A stretch of DNA of 64,000 nucleotides, from positions 223,835 to 287,834 of the forward strand of contig NZ_JBAOJI010000004.1 of the NCBI RefSeq assembly GCF_037080055.1, in the 5' to 3' direction. The notes under the pieces are model-generated. The model saw only the letters and a program-made list of their open reading frames with translations, had not been told where the DNA came from and ran no database searches. The stretch comes from Halovenus sp037080055 (lineage in GTDB: Archaea > Halobacteriota > Halobacteria > Halobacteriales > Haloarculaceae). The position numbers and the translations under genes were made by a program. Shown in pieces: positions 8,801 to 16,353 of this stretch. The stretch's first letter is position 1. Every line of letters begins with the position of its first letter.

Positions 8801-9430
8801 GTGACTGCGGAGCGCATCCTGTTGGTACGCCACGGCGAGACGGACTGGAACCGAAAAGGTCGATTACAGGGCTGGGCACCGACGGCGCTGAACGACCGGG
8901 GCCACGAACAGGCGCAGCGGTTGGGCAAGGAACTCGCAGCGAACTGCGATATCAACCGTATCGTCGCTTCCGATAGCCTGCGGACCCGAGAGACTGCTGC
9001 TGGCATCCGCGACGCAGCGATCGAACCGGAACCCGAGTTCGAATCGGCCTGGCGCGAGCGCGGACTGGGCGTCTATCAGGGATTCACATGGGGTGAACTC
9101 GAAAGTCGCTTCCCAGCGTTCGAGTACAACAACGGGCTGCTCGCGCTCGAAGAGCGCCCCGAAGGCGGCGAGACACTGGTCGAGATGTACCAGCGAGTCC
9201 TCGCCGCCTGGAAAGAGGTGCGCGAGGAGTCAACTGGAACGGCGCTCGTCGTGACCCACGGCGGCCCGATTACCGTGGTGCTCGCGTGGCTCAACAGTCT
9301 CGATATCCCCAGCGCAATCGAACGATACAGCATCAATAATTGCTCGGTGACGGAAGTCGAACTTCCGGAGAACGAGATTATTCGGGAAAACGAATTGCTC
9401 TTCGAGACGGTCCCGCCACACGAGCCCTAG
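8801..9430 (+). CDS. Histidine phosphatase family protein (phosphoglycerate mutase-like)
   Basis: 209 residues from the chosen GTG. The catalytic motif LLVRHGETDWN near the N-terminus carries the phospho-accepting His. The second conserved His is in VVTHGGPI, and the acid region FESAWRERGLGVYQG fits the family. Members dephosphorylate diverse small phosphoesters; cofactor-dependent PGM activity is not implied. There is no in-frame ATG. GTG codons at 8747, 8795 and 8801 are possible, and 8801 gives the usual short lead (MTAERILLVRHGE). The 3' end overlaps larE by 4 bases (convergent). Confidence 0.87.
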   Translation: MTAERILLVRHGETDWNRKGRLQGWAPTALNDRGHEQAQRLGKELAANCDINRIVASDSLRTRETAAGIRDAAIEPEPEFESAWRERGLGVYQGFTWGELESRFPAFEYNNGLLALEERPEGGETLVEMYQRVLAAWKEVREESTGTALVVTHGGPITVVLAWLNSLDIPSAIERYSINNCSVTEVELPENEIIRENELLFETVPPHEP

Positions 9431-10284
9431 TCGGTCGGATACTCCGCTTCGAGCGGGTCGGGTTCCTGCAGGTCGGAGTCCTCGGTCGCCGGACTGACGC
9501 TGCCGGTCTGGTAGCCGTGCAGATCCAGCGTCACGTGCTCGAAACCGAGATCAGCGATGTGATCGCGCGCCGCGCGGATGAAGTCGGGATCCAGCGCCAC
9601 GTCCAGTTCTTCCTCGGAGACTTCGATGCGCGCGAGGCCATCGTGATCCCGTACCCGGAACTGATCGAAGCCCCACGTCCGGAGCAGTCGTTCGGCCTTC
9701 TCGATACGGCTGAGTCGTTCCTCGGTGACTTCGAGTCCCGTCGGGATGCGTGAGGAGAGACAGGCCATCGATGGCTTGTCTGCGACGGAAAGGTCGTACT
9801 GCTCGGCAATCTCTCGAACTTCTTCCTTGCTGATCTCGTGGGCGAGCAATGGCGAGTAGGCGTCGAGTTCGTCGACGGCTTGCAGTCCGGGACGATGGCC
9901 CTCGCCGGGATCAGAGGCGTTGGTGCCGTCACAAACGACATCGATCCCGAGTTCCTCGGCGCGGTCGAACATCGCCCCGAGTCGCATCGTCCGGCAGTGA
10001 TAACAGCGCTGGTCGTCGTTGGCGATGAACGCCTCGCTGTCGAGTTCGCTGAACTCGACGATTTCGTGACGGATCCCAATCTCTTCGGCGACTCGTTTCG
10101 CGTCGTCGAGTTCCGCTTCTGGGAGGGTTTCGCTGCGCGCTGTACAGGCGACGGCATCCTCGCCCAGCGCGTCGTGGGCGATTGCGGCGACGACGCTCGA
10201 ATCAACCCCGCCCGAAAAGGCGACGAGTACGCCGTCGCGCTCCGCGAGGTCCGCCCGAGCGGCGTCGAGTTTCGCTTCGGTCAT
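9427..10284 (-). CDS. larE: ATP-dependent sacrificial sulfur transferase LarE
   Basis: 285 residues. LarE-family PP-loop enzyme that supplies sulfur to the nickel-pincer nucleotide cofactor pathway. The PP-loop SGGVDSS is at 24-30. Three cysteines (Cys94 and Cys97 in RCYHCR, Cys175 in ACLSSRIP) correspond to the set reported to bind a [4Fe-4S] cluster in some LarE proteins, as opposed to the single sacrificial Cys of the Lactobacillus enzyme. No larB, larC or larA is in this window, so the local context does not prove the pathway. Confidence 0.9.
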   Translation of the reverse strand: MTEAKLDAARADLAERDGVLVAFSGGVDSSVVAAIAHDALGEDAVACTARSETLPEAELDDAKRVAEEIGIRHEIVEFSELDSEAFIANDDQRCYHCRTMRLGAMFDRAEELGIDVVCDGTNASDPGEGHRPGLQAVDELDAYSPLLAHEISKEEVREIAEQYDLSVADKPSMACLSSRIPTGLEVTEERLSRIEKAERLLRTWGFDQFRVRDHDGLARIEVSEEELDVALDPDFIRAARDHIADLGFEHVTLDLHGYQTGSVSPATEDSDLQEPDPLEAEYPTD

Positions 10285-10328
10285 AGCCCTGTTTCTCGCT
10301 CACAGCGCAAAAACGCGTCGCACCCGCC

Positions 10329-10928
10329 TTACTCGTTGACGATAGCCGTCTCGAACTCGCCGTCCGCGTACTCGACGCCGGCCGCACAGACACGATGCTC
10401 GAACTCGTGGTCGTACAGTTCTCGGGCCACACCGGCGGCATCGAAGGCGTCGAGTTTGAATTTGGTTGGGCTGTCCTCCTCGTAGGTGGCGACCAGCGTC
10501 GGCTCCGTGACCTCCTCGACCAACAGTGCGTCTCGTCGGACCGTCCCGATGTAGCCCGCCGGCTCTGCGTTCGCGGAGGGGTCGTCGGTCAACCCGACGA
10601 TGCCGGCGATGCGCGGTGTGTCGTAGTCGTCTTTCTCGAAATCCAGCGCGAGCAGCGGTTCGGCCAGCGCGTCCTTGGCGGGATAGCCCAGTTCGAGTTT
10701 CTCGGCGATAGGGTCGACGTGCGAGCCGTTACCGATGACTGCGCCGCGGTCGGTCAGTTGCACGCAGTTGTAGGAGATGTAGGGGTTGTCGGTCTCTTCG
10801 GCCTCCTCGGTGGGGCCGACGGTGATGGTGCCGTCGCGGTCGATTGCCTGTCTGTTCGGGAACGAGCGCGAAGAGACGCGGTATGCGCCGACCTCCGGCC
10901 CGACGACGACGAAGCGTCCAACGTACAT
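10329..10928 (-). CDS. purO: IMP cyclohydrolase, archaeal PurO type
   Basis: 199 residues, the normal PurO length of about 200. It closes the ring of FAICAR to give IMP, the last step of de novo purine synthesis in archaea lacking the PurH cyclohydrolase. The protein begins MYVGRFVVVGPEVGAYRVSS and contains NPYISYNCVQL and the typical NGSHVDPI segment. The ATG at 10928 matches the family start; an upstream open extension is unconserved. It is 44 bases upstream of larE on the same strand, so the two may be co-transcribed. Confidence 0.93.
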   Translation of the reverse strand: MYVGRFVVVGPEVGAYRVSSRSFPNRQAIDRDGTITVGPTEEAEETDNPYISYNCVQLTDRGAVIGNGSHVDPIAEKLELGYPAKDALAEPLLALDFEKDDYDTPRIAGIVGLTDDPSANAEPAGYIGTVRRDALLVEEVTEPTLVATYEEDSPTKFKLDAFDAAGVARELYDHEFEHRVCAAGVEYADGEFETAIVNE

Positions 10929-11060
10929 ATCTCGGTGTGTCGGGCGCGCGGGCATGTAGGTGTCGGAACGCAGTTCAGAGAGATAGAGACGTGGGAGATT
11001 CGTTGTGCGAACTGCCACCGGAAAGCACATTTTGCGCCTCCCGGGAAGCGATTACGACAC

Positions 11061-11068
11061 ACATAAGT
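11061..11068 (+). promoter_or_regulatory. Probable TATA box of the tRNA-Gln gene
   Basis: The element acataagt lies about 32 bases before the mature tRNA 5' end, as expected for an archaeal promoter with a short 5' leader. Confidence 0.45.
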
Positions 11069-11095
11069 ACGATCACCAATTACGAATTAATGCGA

Positions 11096-11168
11096 AGTTC
11101 CGTGGTGTAGTGGCCAATCATGTAGCCTTCTGGGGGCTACGACGGAGGTTCGAATCCTCCCGGAACTA
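11096..11168 (+). tRNA. tRNA-Gln (anticodon CUG)
   Basis: 73 nt. The seven-base acceptor stem AGTTCCG/CGGAACT is perfect, with discriminator A. T8, A14 and G18-G19 are in place. The anticodon stem TAGCC/GGCTA encloses the loop TTCTGGG, giving anticodon CUG (reads CAG). The T arm is GGAGG-TTCGAAT-CCTCC. There is no intron, and CCA is not encoded. The D stem is weak, as is usual here. The 3' part of this gene is repeated downstream (separate entry). Confidence 0.95.
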
Positions 11169-11272
11169 TTCTCTGCGAACGGCAGTGAGCAGTGATCTTC
11201 TTCGATGGATTCGAAGCTGGGAGTGAAGCGTGTCGAAACGACCGTGGTTCGAATCCTCCCGGAACTATTCTC
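11147..11272. repeat. 27-bp direct repeat of the tRNA-Gln 3' end (att-like scar)
   Basis: An identical 27-base sequence occurs at 11147-11173 (end of the T arm, acceptor strand, discriminator and five bases of flank) and again at 11246-11272. The two copies are separated by 72 bases that hold no gene. The second copy has no upstream tRNA body, so it is not a tRNA. A perfect copy of a tRNA 3' end placed downstream of the intact gene is what tyrosine-recombinase elements leave as attL and attR. No integrase is present here, so this would be a remnant. Confidence 0.8.
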
Positions 11273-11367
11273 CTCCCGAAGCAAACTCCAGAGAGGTGCT
11301 GTTGCACGCGAAGAGACAGCAGCCAGGAATTTATAGTGGATTGTGACGAACCCACCGGCAGCCTCCG

Positions 11368-12381
11368 ATGCTCCCCGATGATTCCGCCCTCCGGCGTCGA
11401 CTACTGCTCACGGCGGTGCTGGTCGTCGCTCTCCCGTTTCTGTTCATTTACGCCTTCGAGTTCGCGGTCAATCGGTTTCTGGTGCCCATTCTCGAATCAC
11501 AGGGGTACGGACCGTACTACGGGCATTTCTACGTCGCACCTGGATTCGCCGTCGTCGTGGTGGTGGGTGGACTGGCCGTGCAGGCGCGGTACGGCCCGCA
11601 GACAGTGCTGCGCTCGATCGGCGCACGGGAGACCAGCAGCAGTTCCCACCCCGAACTCCACGCTGCGGTGACGCGGTTGGCCCAGCAGGCCGACGTGGAA
11701 CCGCCGGCGGTCGCGGTCACCGACAACGACGCGCCGAACGCAGCGGCAGTCAGGGGGCCGTCCGGTGAGGGGACAATCGTACTCACGACAGGACTGCTCG
11801 ACGAACTGGACGACGAGGAACTGACCGCCGTGCTGGCGCACGAACTCGCTCATCTCACGAACCGCGACGCCACAGTTATGACCGTCGCATGGGTGCTTCC
11901 GACAGTAACGTACTACCTCGCAATCGTCTCCGCGTACCTGCTGTATCGACTCCCGCGCTCGCTCGCCGGCGGTTCCTCGGGCGGAGACGACGGCGGCGCG
12001 GCGAAGGCGATTATCGTGCTCGTCGCGACCGCGCTCATGACGCTAGCAGTCTCCGCGCTGTTCTGGGCCGCGAGTGTACTCGTTCACCGGTTGCTCTCAC
12101 GGTATCGGGAGTTCGCCGCGGACCGCGGGGCCGCAGCGCTGACGGGCGATCCCGCGGCCCTGGCGAGCGCGCTCGAAACGATGGACGAGACGATGGAAGA
12201 CGTGCCGGACGAGGACCTTCGGGCGCTCGATGGCGGCGCCGAAGCGCTGTACGCCGCGCCGCTGGAATCGCGGGCTTTCACCGATGCCGAACTCGTGTCG
12301 ACGGACATCTTCCCCGAGACGCATCCGCCGACGAGCGAGCGAGTCGACCGCCTGTACGAACTGGCGGGGGAGATGGAATGA
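11368..12381 (+). CDS. HtpX-like M48 family membrane metalloprotease
   Basis: 337 residues. Two N-terminal membrane segments (about 11-31 and 58-72) are followed by the zinc motif HELAH (His158, Glu159, His162) and the third ligand region EFAADRGAA. A second hydrophobic pair lies between them, around 170-235. It is a zinc endopeptidase of the HtpX/Ste24 type, acting at the cytoplasmic face of the membrane, with a likely role in quality control of membrane proteins. It is translationally coupled to the next gene by an ATGA overlap. Confidence 0.92.
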   Translation: MLPDDSALRRRLLLTAVLVVALPFLFIYAFEFAVNRFLVPILESQGYGPYYGHFYVAPGFAVVVVVGGLAVQARYGPQTVLRSIGARETSSSSHPELHAAVTRLAQQADVEPPAVAVTDNDAPNAAAVRGPSGEGTIVLTTGLLDELDDEELTAVLAHELAHLTNRDATVMTVAWVLPTVTYYLAIVSAYLLYRLPRSLAGGSSGGDDGGAAKAIIVLVATALMTLAVSALFWAASVLVHRLLSRYREFAADRGAAALTGDPAALASALETMDETMEDVPDEDLRALDGGAEALYAAPLESRAFTDAELVSTDIFPETHPPTSERVDRLYELAGEME

Positions 12382-13481
12382 ACCGGCGCGAGGTACTGGG
12401 TGGGATCGCTGCCGGTCTGACGGCCGGACTGGCTGGCTGTGGGTACGCCTACGGAACCGGGGATATTCGCGAGCGTCAATCCCTCACCGGCAGATCGCTG
12501 TTCGGAATCGAGACCCAAGACGTGCTGCGTGACGGCGACCGGATCCTCGTCGCGAAACAGCGTGATAATACGATCAGGCCGTCGCTCCCGGACGAAGATC
12601 CGCCGGATTCAGAAATTGACCTGTCCGCATTCGATCTCAACGGCGAGTCACAGTGGGAGTACAGCCGTGCCGGGACGTACACCGCCGCCACTCTCGCGGG
12701 AGCCGGTGCCTATCTCGTCGACGACGGGTCCCGCGTCGAAGCGGTCGCACCGAGCGGTGACGACACGGAAGGCGAGCGCGAGTGGAGTGCCGAACTCCCA
12801 GACGCCGGCCCGCCAATCGCCGGCAGCCCCGAACTGGTGGCGGTGACCACCAGCGGAGGCGTGGCCGCGGTCAGTGAACGACTCCTGTGGGAGCGAGTCG
12901 TCGACGACCTGCAGGACCTGTTCGTCGTCGGTCGGGCCACCGTGATACACACCGCGAACAGGCTCAGAGTAATCGACGAGTCAGGCACGGAGACCTACCA
13001 TCGCACCGGCGACGATCTGCTCGTGACCACAGACGCCGAACGACTGTATCTCACCGACGAAACTGAGGTGTGGGCTGTCAATCCGGCGACCGGCGAGCGA
13101 CTGTGGGAACAACCGGCCGAGGGGCTGTGGACGACGCTGACCGTAGAGGGGGAGGTACTCGGCTTGCGCTCGACATCGGAAGTACGGACCTTCGAGACGA
13201 CCGGAGCGCCGCTGTGGAACGCAGATATCTCGACATCCAGCGGTTCATTCCTTCCGGCCGCGGAGTGGGGATACTATGTTCCGGGCTGTGAACTACACGG
13301 CTTCAGTCCCAACGGCCAGCGGTGGAACCGTGACCTCACTCTCTGTTCGTCGGGTGGGTTCTGTGGCGACTGTCAGCAGGTCGATGGCTGGATCGACGGC
13401 GAACTCGTCTGGTATCTCTTCGAGTCGGGCGATCTGATCTGCGTCCAGCGGACTGACCAGCGCCGCGGACTGTTCTGGTGA
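12378..13481 (+). CDS. Tat lipoprotein with PQQ-like beta-propeller
   Basis: 367 residues. The signal MNRREVLGGIAAGLTAGLAGC has a twin-Arg, a hydrophobic core and a lipobox Cys. The body has repeated strands ending in W motifs (GESQWEYS, EREWSAELP, LLWERVV, TGERLWEQPA, GAPLWNAD, GQRWNRDL), the pattern of a PQQ-like beta-propeller of the PQQ_2 type. It probably acts as an extracellular binding scaffold; there is no sign of a dehydrogenase active site. Its ATG overlaps the protease stop, so the two are an operon and may work together at the membrane surface. Confidence 0.87.
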   Translation: MNRREVLGGIAAGLTAGLAGCGYAYGTGDIRERQSLTGRSLFGIETQDVLRDGDRILVAKQRDNTIRPSLPDEDPPDSEIDLSAFDLNGESQWEYSRAGTYTAATLAGAGAYLVDDGSRVEAVAPSGDDTEGEREWSAELPDAGPPIAGSPELVAVTTSGGVAAVSERLLWERVVDDLQDLFVVGRATVIHTANRLRVIDESGTETYHRTGDDLLVTTDAERLYLTDETEVWAVNPATGERLWEQPAEGLWTTLTVEGEVLGLRSTSEVRTFETTGAPLWNADISTSSGSFLPAAEWGYYVPGCELHGFSPNGQRWNRDLTLCSSGGFCGDCQQVDGWIDGELVWYLFESGDLICVQRTDQRRGLFW

Positions 13482-13592
13482 CGGCAAGCGAGACGGATCG
13501 GCAGAATAGTCGCTACGCGTGGCTGTCGTGTCGGGGCCGGAATAACCGAGTCGCGGTTTCAGGGCGGTCCGGAAGCGTTCACAACGGGATGG

Positions 13593-13712
13593 CTACAGCG
13601 GCGAGAATCGGTGTACCTCCCGGGCGTGGTCGAGAAGCTCCTCGGTGCTCTCGAAGGTCTCACCACATGCACACCGATGCGCCGCCGGATCGGTCGACCG
13701 TTGTGTTGACAT
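13593..13712 (-). CDS. C2H2-type zinc-finger microprotein
   Basis: 39 residues (MSTQRSTDPAAHRCACGETF and on). One zinc finger is formed by C-x-C, then 12 residues, H-x4-H in the segment CACGETFESTEELLDHAREV followed by HRF. The start at 13712 is supported by a TATA box (ttataaa on this strand) 23-30 bases upstream, which predicts a leaderless mRNA. Longer openings upstream run antisense to the methyltransferase. Haloarchaea encode many such single-finger proteins; the partner, DNA, RNA or protein, is unknown. Confidence 0.78.
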   Translation of the reverse strand: MSTQRSTDPAAHRCACGETFESTEELLDHAREVHRFSPL

Positions 13713-13734
13713 ATTTATATCAACGGACGCGCGG

Positions 13735-13742
13735 TTTATAAT
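13735..13742 (-). promoter_or_regulatory. TATA box of the zinc-finger microprotein gene
   Basis: Read on the reverse strand this is attataaa, at leaderless spacing from the ATG at 13712. It lies in a shared, divergently used AT-rich region. Confidence 0.6.
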
Positions 13743-13826
13743 AGTTGTACATGGTGTGTGAACTAGTTGCATAGACTCAGTTGGATCGGTGAGTACTGCG
13801 GTCGTTCTGGAGCCAGCGGACCCGGG

Positions 13827-13832
13827 TTTATA
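13827..13832 (+). promoter_or_regulatory. TATA box of the methyltransferase gene
   Basis: The motif tttata lies 23-28 bases before the ATG at 13855 and supports that start over an upstream GTG at 13789. Confidence 0.6.
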
Positions 13833-13854
13833 CCGGTCGAGGCCAATTACAGGT

Positions 13855-14451
13855 ATGGATCGAGACCAACTCCGCGAGGCGTGGGATACCGTCGCGGAAA
13901 CGTACGCACACAATCGTGATCCGTCGGGGTCGGACGCGGACCTGATCGACGATCTGTTGGCGACGTTGCCGGCCGATCCGAAGATACTGGATATCGGCCC
14001 CTGTGACGGCGCGCGAACGCTCGCCAACCTGCCGGCGGGGAGCGTCGGAGTCGACATCTCGCGGGACGCGTTAGAGTTGGCACGTGAGACAGTTCCCGAA
14101 TCAGTGCTACTGCAGGGGGATATGGCGAGTCTGCCGATTGTCGGGGGATCGATGGATGGGATCACAGCCTACCACGCCGTCTTTCACGTTCCGCGGGCGG
14201 AACATCCCGCAGTGTACGAGGAGTTCGCCCGCGTCCTGCGTCCCGGCGGGCGTTTGCTGATGACGCTGCCCGGCGGCCGCTTCGAGACGACACGTCGGGG
14301 CTGGATGGGTGGTTCGATGTTCTTCTCCGCACCGGGCCGCGAGCAGGCGCTGACCCAGTTGGAGGAGGCTGGCTTCGAGGATGTGCAGACAGAGATGGCA
14401 GACGATCCGCTCGGGAGCAGTACCGAGTTCGTCTTCGCGACGCGGTCGTAG
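13855..14451 (+). CDS. Class I SAM-dependent methyltransferase
   Basis: 198 residues. The SAM-binding motif I is ILDIGPCDGARTL, the acidic motif II loop is VGVDISRDAL, and motif III is in LLQGDMASLPI. Then comes the ARVLRPGGRLLMTLPGG strand typical of Methyltransf_11 enzymes such as UbiE-like proteins. The Cys-Asp in motif I (usually GxG) is a mild deviation. The substrate is not predictable. The gene lies immediately upstream of the SRP RNA gene. Confidence 0.9.
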   Translation: MDRDQLREAWDTVAETYAHNRDPSGSDADLIDDLLATLPADPKILDIGPCDGARTLANLPAGSVGVDISRDALELARETVPESVLLQGDMASLPIVGGSMDGITAYHAVFHVPRAEHPAVYEEFARVLRPGGRLLMTLPGGRFETTRRGWMGGSMFFSAPGREQALTQLEEAGFEDVQTEMADDPLGSSTEFVFATRS

Positions 14452-14477
14452 CTGTCCCGTCCCTTGTATCGAAAGGT

Positions 14478-14485
14478 CCTTATGA
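14478..14485 (+). promoter_or_regulatory. TATA box of the SRP RNA gene
   Basis: The motif ccttatga is centred about 25 bases before the predicted RNA 5' end at 14506. Confidence 0.5.
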
Positions 14486-14505
14486 CAACCCGTGGTAGGT
14501 TCAGA

Positions 14506-14810
14506 TGGACTAGGTCGGGCGGTTAGGCCCCGCTCCTCGCCACGTGTGGCCTCAAGTGGGACCGAACGCCGGGGGCGTGCGGTCAGACGGCCGTGGGCCC
14601 CGCAAGCCAACGTCGAAGCCTCGTCCTGCGGGGACGGAGGTCTGGATGGCTGTGTCTGCAGGGACACAGGCGCCCAGTTAACCGGTGCCAGTCCGCCAGG
14701 CGCGGAAGCGAGCAGCGGAGCACTGGACATCTGTCGCTCGTAGGGTCGCGGGGTGGAGGAGGCACGCGGGACTACCCGCGGTCAGACGCCGCGCAATCCT
14801 GGCTGTCCAT
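14506..14810 (+). ncRNA. Signal recognition particle RNA (archaeal 7S RNA)
   Basis: About 305 nt, matching archaeal 7S RNAs of about 300 nt. The 5' domain starts GGTCGGGCGGTTAGG and the conserved helix 8 tip is CCAGGCGCGGAAGCGAGCAGC-like at 14697-14717, with its GGAA tetraloop and AGCAGC asymmetric loop that bind SRP54. The ends can pair (tggac at 14506 with gtcca at 14806-14810, plus flanking pairs), giving the archaeal-specific helix 1. Short open frames on both strands inside this region are chance. It acts in membrane targeting of nascent proteins with SRP19 and SRP54. Confidence 0.93.
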
Positions 14811-14914
14811 TTCCACATTCTACAACTGGTGAGCGACAGCGCTGGCGTCAGGACGAAGCCGAAGAGGGAACTGCTTAAGTCGTCGTGTACCTCAACTACG
14901 AGTATGTATTGGCG

Positions 14915-15418
14915 ATGCACCCGGCCACGGAGGCGGTCACGATGAGCCTCCAGTCGCCGGTCGGGTCGGATCATCAACTCGCACGCTTGCTCCAGATCGG
15001 TGCCGTCCTCGAAGAGGTCGTCGAGGCTCGGGCCACGAAACACTGTGAATCCGACGTCATCGACGACGACGTTCGGGCAATGCTGGAGGAGGCGGCCGAG
15101 GAGTCGGCGCGACATCGCGAACGGATCGACGACGTGATCGACGAACTCGACGCGGAAACGATTCCATTCGACGAGATTCAGCCGCTCGTCGAACAGCAGT
15201 ACGAGGCCGATCAGGATTTCGACGGGGTGCTCTACGACCAACTCTGCAACGAAGAGACGGCCTACAAGTTCTACGACGACCTGATCGACGCAGTCGAGCA
15301 GTCGGATGCGACATTCAGTATCGACCGCGACCGTCTACTCGGGATTCTCCGAGAGATCCGAGCCGAGGAGGAGGCGGGCGTCGAAGAAGTTACCGAACTG
15401 ATGGAACAAGGCACATGA
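14915..15418 (+). CDS. Ferritin-like domain protein
   Basis: 167 residues and almost all helical. Helices carry repeated Glu/His signatures of the ferritin/rubrerythrin fold: EEVVEARATKH, EESARHRERID, NEETAYKFYDDL and EEEAGVEEV. These could supply a di-metal site, so a role in iron or manganese handling is likely but not proven. The ATG at 14915 is chosen, about 40 bases after a cttaag TATA-like element; an ATG at 14942 (MSLQSPVGSDHQL) is a good alternative. It is 82 bases upstream of a DtxR-type metal regulator, which supports a metal role. Confidence 0.75.
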   Translation: MHPATEAVTMSLQSPVGSDHQLARLLQIGAVLEEVVEARATKHCESDVIDDDVRAMLEEAAEESARHRERIDDVIDELDAETIPFDEIQPLVEQQYEADQDFDGVLYDQLCNEETAYKFYDDLIDAVEQSDATFSIDRDRLLGILREIRAEEEAGVEEVTELMEQGT

Positions 15419-15500
15419 CAGCGCGAGCCACTGCGGTCGACCAGTGTTGTCCGGAAACTGCTCCGGCCACGCGGCCGGAGGCGACCCGTGGGGGGAACCA

Positions 15501-15923
15501 ATGAATACAGCAAATCAGTATCTCAAGGCGATTTATCTTGTCCAGGAGATCGAAAACGGCCCGGCATCGACCGGCTCGATTGCGGAGATGCTCGATGTCA
15601 GTCCGGCCAGCGCGAACGAGATGATCGGCAAACTCGAAACGCAGGAACTCTGCTCACACGAGAAGTACAAGGGCGTCGAACTGACCGACGAAGGAATCGT
15701 GCGAGCGCGAGACGCCCTCCAGAACTACTGTATCATCGAGCGCTTTCTCGTCGAAGTACTCGAAGTCGAGGATTTCCGGGCAGAGGCCCGCCAACTCGAA
15801 CCCGTCATCGACGAGACGGTCGCGGAACGGCTGGATACGATCATCGACCGCCAGCCACAGTGTCCGGACTGTTTCGACGCCGAGTCGGACGTCTGTGCGC
15901 TGCTTGAATGCGACGCCGACTGA
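15501..15923 (+). CDS. DtxR/MntR-family metal-dependent transcriptional regulator
   Basis: 140 residues, the short form without an SH3 domain. The N-terminal winged helix begins MNTANQYLKAIYLVQEIE, with recognition helix SPASANEMIGKLE. The dimerisation and metal-binding helices follow (YCIIERFLVEVLEVEDF, then ARQLEPVIDETVAERLD). In the canonical metal site this last helix reads E-H; here it is E-P, so one usual ligand is missing. A Cys-rich tail (CPDCFDAESDVCALLEC) may bind metal instead. It presumably controls iron or manganese genes, and its neighbours are a ferritin-like gene and a membrane microprotein. Confidence 0.9.
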   Translation: MNTANQYLKAIYLVQEIENGPASTGSIAEMLDVSPASANEMIGKLETQELCSHEKYKGVELTDEGIVRARDALQNYCIIERFLVEVLEVEDFRAEARQLEPVIDETVAERLDTIIDRQPQCPDCFDAESDVCALLECDAD

Positions 15924-16045
15924 TGGTCGCGGCAGTCGAAACGGTCGGCCCCTTTCTCATCCCCATAGTCATCTTCATCCTCGGCCTGATCGGCTATCTC
16001 GTCCTCTTCGTACTGACCAGATGGGGGATTCTCGGCGACGATTGA
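15923..16045 (+). CDS. Single-span membrane microprotein
   Basis: 40 residues: a short N-terminus (MVAAVETVGPF), one long hydrophobic helix (LIPIVIFILGLIGYLVLFVL) and a short tail. The ATG overlaps the DtxR stop (TGATG), so it is translationally coupled to the regulator and should be made with it. The function is unknown. A helper role in metal transport or regulation is possible from context only. Confidence 0.7.
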   Translation: MVAAVETVGPFLIPIVIFILGLIGYLVLFVLTRWGILGDD

Positions 16046-16140
16046 GTTCCGGTATATAAATGCTGCTTTCAGCACTGAGAATGAAAATGTTAGTAATCTA
16101 TAAGCTTCGGCCAGCCCTACCCATAACTGGGTGAATCCAC

Positions 16141-16308
16141 ATGAACATCATCGTGATTGTGGCGGGACTGATTGCACTGTTCGTCTTTCCACTCGTCGCC
16201 TACGGCGTCATGTGGTTCACGAGTCGCGGCGGGGAGACCGAACGGCCAGAGCCGCCGGAGACGAATCACGTTGGGCGGGATATTCCCGGGCAAAACTCCG
16301 GAGACTGA
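16141..16308 (+). CDS. Single-span membrane microprotein
   Basis: 55 residues. A transmembrane helix at residues about 2-22 (IIVIVAGLIALFVFPLVAYG) is followed by a short polar tail with several Pro and Glu (GETERPEPPET). It ends 45 bases before lysA. An AT-rich ctataagc element around 16096-16103 may be its promoter. The function is unknown. Confidence 0.65.
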   Translation: MNIIVIVAGLIALFVFPLVAYGVMWFTSRGGETERPEPPETNHVGRDIPGQNSGD

Positions 16309-16353
16309 CGGGCAATCGAAGCATTCAATCGCCCGAGAACCGACGAATGAACA

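Noticed and set aside
11246..11272. Second tRNA gene downstream of tRNA-Gln
   Set aside because: Only the T-loop and acceptor 3' strand are present; there is no 5' acceptor strand, D arm or anticodon arm.
14492..14832. Short open frames on both strands between the methyltransferase and ferritin-like genes
   Set aside because: The interval folds as SRP RNA with the conserved helix 8 tip and pairing ends, so these frames are chance.
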